Shown piece by piece: positions 61,788-64,000 of a stretch of 64,000 nt of DNA (within the stretch, counting starts at the first letter, position 1; every line of letters starts with the position of its first letter). The notes under the pieces are model-generated. The model made no database searches, was not told the DNA's origin, and was given only the letters and a program-made list of their open reading frames with translations. Source of the DNA: ZC4RG30 sp046047615 (GTDB taxonomy: Bacteria > Pseudomonadota > Gammaproteobacteria > Steroidobacterales > Steroidobacteraceae); assembly GCA_046047615.1 (NCBI GenBank), contig JBJOHO010000012.1, positions 28,208 through 92,207 of the forward strand, in the 5' to 3' direction. Made by a program: the position numbers and the translations under genes.

Positions 61788-63855
61788 GCTTGCCGTTCCT
61801 CCGGGATTTGCCGTTGCGCGCCGGCGGCGCCGGCTCCAGTGCCAGATCGAGATCGACGAGACCCTCGACGGGATTGACCGCCGTCACCACCACGCGCAGG
61901 CGTTCGCCCAGCCGCAGGCGACGCTTGTGCTGCAGTCCGACCCAGGTCTGGTCGTCCTCCTTGATGTACTCGTCGTCGTGCAAGTTCTGCATGTGCAGCA
62001 GGCCGTCCGTCGCCGCCTCGAGGATCTGCACGAAGCAGCCGAAGTCCGTCACCGACGTGATGAGGCCATCGAAGGTCTGGCCGATGCGGTCCCGCAGATA
62101 CACCGCCTTGAGGAAGGTGTCGACGTAGCGGTCGGACTCGTCAGCACGCTTTTCCAGCGCCGTGGTCTGCTCGCCCAGCAGCTGCATCTCGGCGGCCGTG
62201 TACACGCGGCCCGCCGTATCCTTGCTGTCCACCTTCGCCTTGAGCGCTCGGTGGACCAACAGGTCGGGGTAGCGCCGGATCGGCGAGGTGAAGTGCGCGT
62301 AATGCTGCAACGCCAGGCCGAAGTGGCCGATGTTCTCCGGCTGGTAGGCCGCCTGCATCAGAGAGCGGACCACCAGCGTTTCGATGAACGGGCGCGCCGC
62401 CGGATCCTTGATGCGCGGAGCGATCTTCTGCAGGTCGCGCGTGCTGACTTCCGGCGGCAGGTCGAGGCCGATGCCCAGGGCCCGCAGCGTGGTGGTGAGC
62501 GTGTCGAGCTTCTGCGGATCCGGTTCGGCGTGCACGCGGTACAGCGTGGGGATGCCGGCCTCTGCCAGCGCGCGCGCCGCGGCCACATTGGCCAGCACCA
62601 TGCACTCCTCGATGAGCTTGTGGGCGTCGTTGCGCAGCGGCAACTGGATGGCAGAGATATGCTCGGCCGCATCAATGGCGAAGCGCGCCTCGGGGGCCTC
62701 GAAATCCAGTGCACCACGCCGCCCGCGCGCCTTGGCCAGCACGCGGTACAGGTCCACGAGAGGCAGCAGGCGATCGACCAGTGGCCCGATGCGCTGACGC
62801 GCCTCGGGGCGGCCCTCGAACAGGGCATCGAAGGCCTGGCCGTAGGTCAGGCGGGCCGCCGAGCGCATGACCGCCGGATAGAAGCGCGAGGACTTCAGCA
62901 GGCCCGTGGGCGAGACCTGCATGTCGGCCACGAGGCAGAGCCGGTCGACATGTGGCTGCAGGGAACAGAGTTGGTCCGACAGGGCATGCGGCAGCATGGG
63001 CAGCACACGCCCGGGGAAATAGACGGACGTGCCACGCGAACGCGCAGACTCATCCAGCGCCGTGCCCTCGCGCACGTAGTGGCTGACATCGGCAATCGCG
63101 ACCACCAGCCGCCAGCCCTTGCCGGCCGGCTCGGCATACACTGCATCGTCGAAATCCTTGGCGTCTTCACCGTCGATGGTCACCAGCGGCAAGCCGCGCA
63201 GGTCGACCCGGCGCCCGGCCTCCGCGGCATCCACGGTCTTGCCGAAGGCATCGGCCTCCTGCTGGACGTCGACCGGGAAACCCGTGGGCAACCCCGACTT
63301 GGCGATGGCCGCCTCGATGGCCAGCGTGACCGGCCGCTCCGGATCGAGCACCTGGGTGACACGGGCCACGCCGACACGACCGTCCTGGGGATATTTCAGG
63401 ACGCGGGCGATGACCCAGTCGCCCTGCTTCGCGCCACCCAACTGGTCCAGCGGCACCTGGCAGTACAGGGCCAAACGACGGTCCGCAGCCTGCACGCTGG
63501 CATGCCGGCCATGCATATCGACCGTGGCGAGAAAGGACTCGACGCCCCGCTCCACCACCTGGCGCACCTCGCCGCTCCAGCGGCCGTCGGCCGCCTGCAC
63601 GGCGTGGACGCGCACGCGGTCGCCGTGCATGAGCCCGGCCATCTCGCGGGGCGGGAGGAAAATGCTCTCGGTACGACCCTCGACGCGCAGGAAGCCGAAG
63701 CCGGCACGGTTGGCGATGACGCGGCCTTCCACGTCCTCGCCGCGTCCCCGCGACTGCCCTCGACGCGCCTTGAAACCGCCCTTGCCCTCGGACGCCGGAC
63801 TGTCGTCGCGACGCCCACCAAACTGCGGCGAACGCCGCCTCGGGAATTTTTTCAC
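61780..63855 (-). CDS. rnr: Ribonuclease R
   Basis: A 691-residue RNB-family 3'-5' exoribonuclease. A short basic N-terminus (RRRSPQFGGRRDD, ARRGQSRGRG) replaces the long helix-turn-helix region of E. coli RNase R (813 residues). Cold-shock domains follow, then the RNB core with the acidic site TIDGEDAKDFDDAVYAE, HYAHFTSPIRRYPDLLVHR and a C-terminal S1 domain (GQTFDGLITSVTDFGCFVQI). It has a basic tail (NGKSRRNGKHG). GTG start at 63855. Degrades structured RNA. Confidence 0.95.
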   Translation of the reverse strand: MKKFPRRRSPQFGGRRDDSPASEGKGGFKARRGQSRGRGEDVEGRVIANRAGFGFLRVEGRTESIFLPPREMAGLMHGDRVRVHAVQAADGRWSGEVRQVVERGVESFLATVDMHGRHASVQAADRRLALYCQVPLDQLGGAKQGDWVIARVLKYPQDGRVGVARVTQVLDPERPVTLAIEAAIAKSGLPTGFPVDVQQEADAFGKTVDAAEAGRRVDLRGLPLVTIDGEDAKDFDDAVYAEPAGKGWRLVVAIADVSHYVREGTALDESARSRGTSVYFPGRVLPMLPHALSDQLCSLQPHVDRLCLVADMQVSPTGLLKSSRFYPAVMRSAARLTYGQAFDALFEGRPEARQRIGPLVDRLLPLVDLYRVLAKARGRRGALDFEAPEARFAIDAAEHISAIQLPLRNDAHKLIEECMVLANVAAARALAEAGIPTLYRVHAEPDPQKLDTLTTTLRALGIGLDLPPEVSTRDLQKIAPRIKDPAARPFIETLVVRSLMQAAYQPENIGHFGLALQHYAHFTSPIRRYPDLLVHRALKAKVDSKDTAGRVYTAAEMQLLGEQTTALEKRADESDRYVDTFLKAVYLRDRIGQTFDGLITSVTDFGCFVQILEAATDGLLHMQNLHDDEYIKEDDQTWVGLQHKRRLRLGERLRVVVTAVNPVEGLVDLDLALEPAPPARNGKSRRNGKHG

Positions 63856-63873
63856 TCCCGCATTGTATTCCCG

Positions 63874-63902
63874 TTGACAGCCCCGCAGGCGCTGCTTAGA
63901 GT
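63874..63902 (+). promoter_or_regulatory. Promoter of tRNA-Leu(CAG)
   Basis: -35 TTGACA (63874-63879), 17-bp spacer, -10 TAGAGT (63897-63902). A GC-containing discriminator (TCGCGTCCC) follows, as at stringently controlled stable-RNA promoters. The expected start is about 7 bases before the mature tRNA. Confidence 0.85.
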
Positions 63903-63915
63903 TCGCGTCCCACTT

Positions 63916-64000
<85 letters not shown>

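Overview
The window is 64 kb of a GC-rich chromosome carrying almost only core bacterial genes. The gene set points to a gammaproteobacterium of the Xanthomonadales/Nevskiales type: a lexA-imuA-imuB-dnaE2 cassette, a complete sufR-B-C-D-S-U-T operon, rpmF directly followed by fabH without plsX, Mla lipid transport genes, BepA, RNase E, GcvR and an Lpp/OprI-type lipoprotein. This placement is an inference from gene content and order. No insertion sequence, prophage, CRISPR array or integration site was seen.

Layout. 1-1960: the end of a DUF6134-like gene and an FAD-dependent oxidoreductase. 1859-7734: the SOS mutagenesis operon lexA-imuA-imuB-dnaE2 (minus strand) behind a perfect LexA operator. 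7973-12137: lipoprotein, fabH, rpmF, yceD, maf, rluC. 12138-15227: RNase E with a structured leader. 15285-18621: membrane proteins of unknown function, a nitrilase-family amidase and a Gfo/Idh oxidoreductase. 18696-24031: Prc protease, an orn-DUF1249-coiled-coil operon and rsgA. 24016-26921: recR, ybaB, dnaX, 4.5S RNA and tRNA-Ser(GGA). 26948-32360: lipoprotein, dapA, gcvR, bcp, PIN-PhoH ATPase, bepA. 32463-36382: mlaA convergent with mlaFEDCB. 36510-42787: suf operon with its own promoter/operator. 42790-48119: SixA-type phosphatase, a tandem-domain secreted protein and a three-part PQQ/cytochrome c/beta-propeller lipoprotein, the most accessory-looking part. 48168-54208: yhhQ, sppA, rplS, trmD, rimM, rpsP, ffh. 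54267-57320: radA and a PP2C phosphatase/FHA pair. 57334-63855: alr, dnaB, rplI, rpsR, rpsF, rlmB, rnr. 63916-64000: tRNA-Leu(CAG).

How the parts work together. The lexA operon would induce a translesion polymerase complex after DNA damage. The suf operon would assemble Fe-S clusters under an Rrf2-type regulator whose operator overlaps its own -10. MlaA at the outer membrane and MlaC/MlaFEDB would move phospholipids across the envelope. dnaX, recR, dnaB, radA, rnr, orn and rne cover replication, repair and RNA decay. ffs and ffh together supply the signal recognition particle.

The genome is tightly packed. Most operon junctions overlap by 1-17 bp, and five convergent gene pairs overlap at their 3' ends by 16 to 102 bp. 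The least ordinary observations are the shortened palm region of ImuB, the tandem-domain protein next to the PQQ/cytochrome/propeller fusion (which has Asp for Glu at the calcium site), the 40-bp tandem repeat built from the 3' end of fabH, the hairpin-rich RNase E leader and the dyad over the suf promoter. I found no clearly new defence or mobile system.
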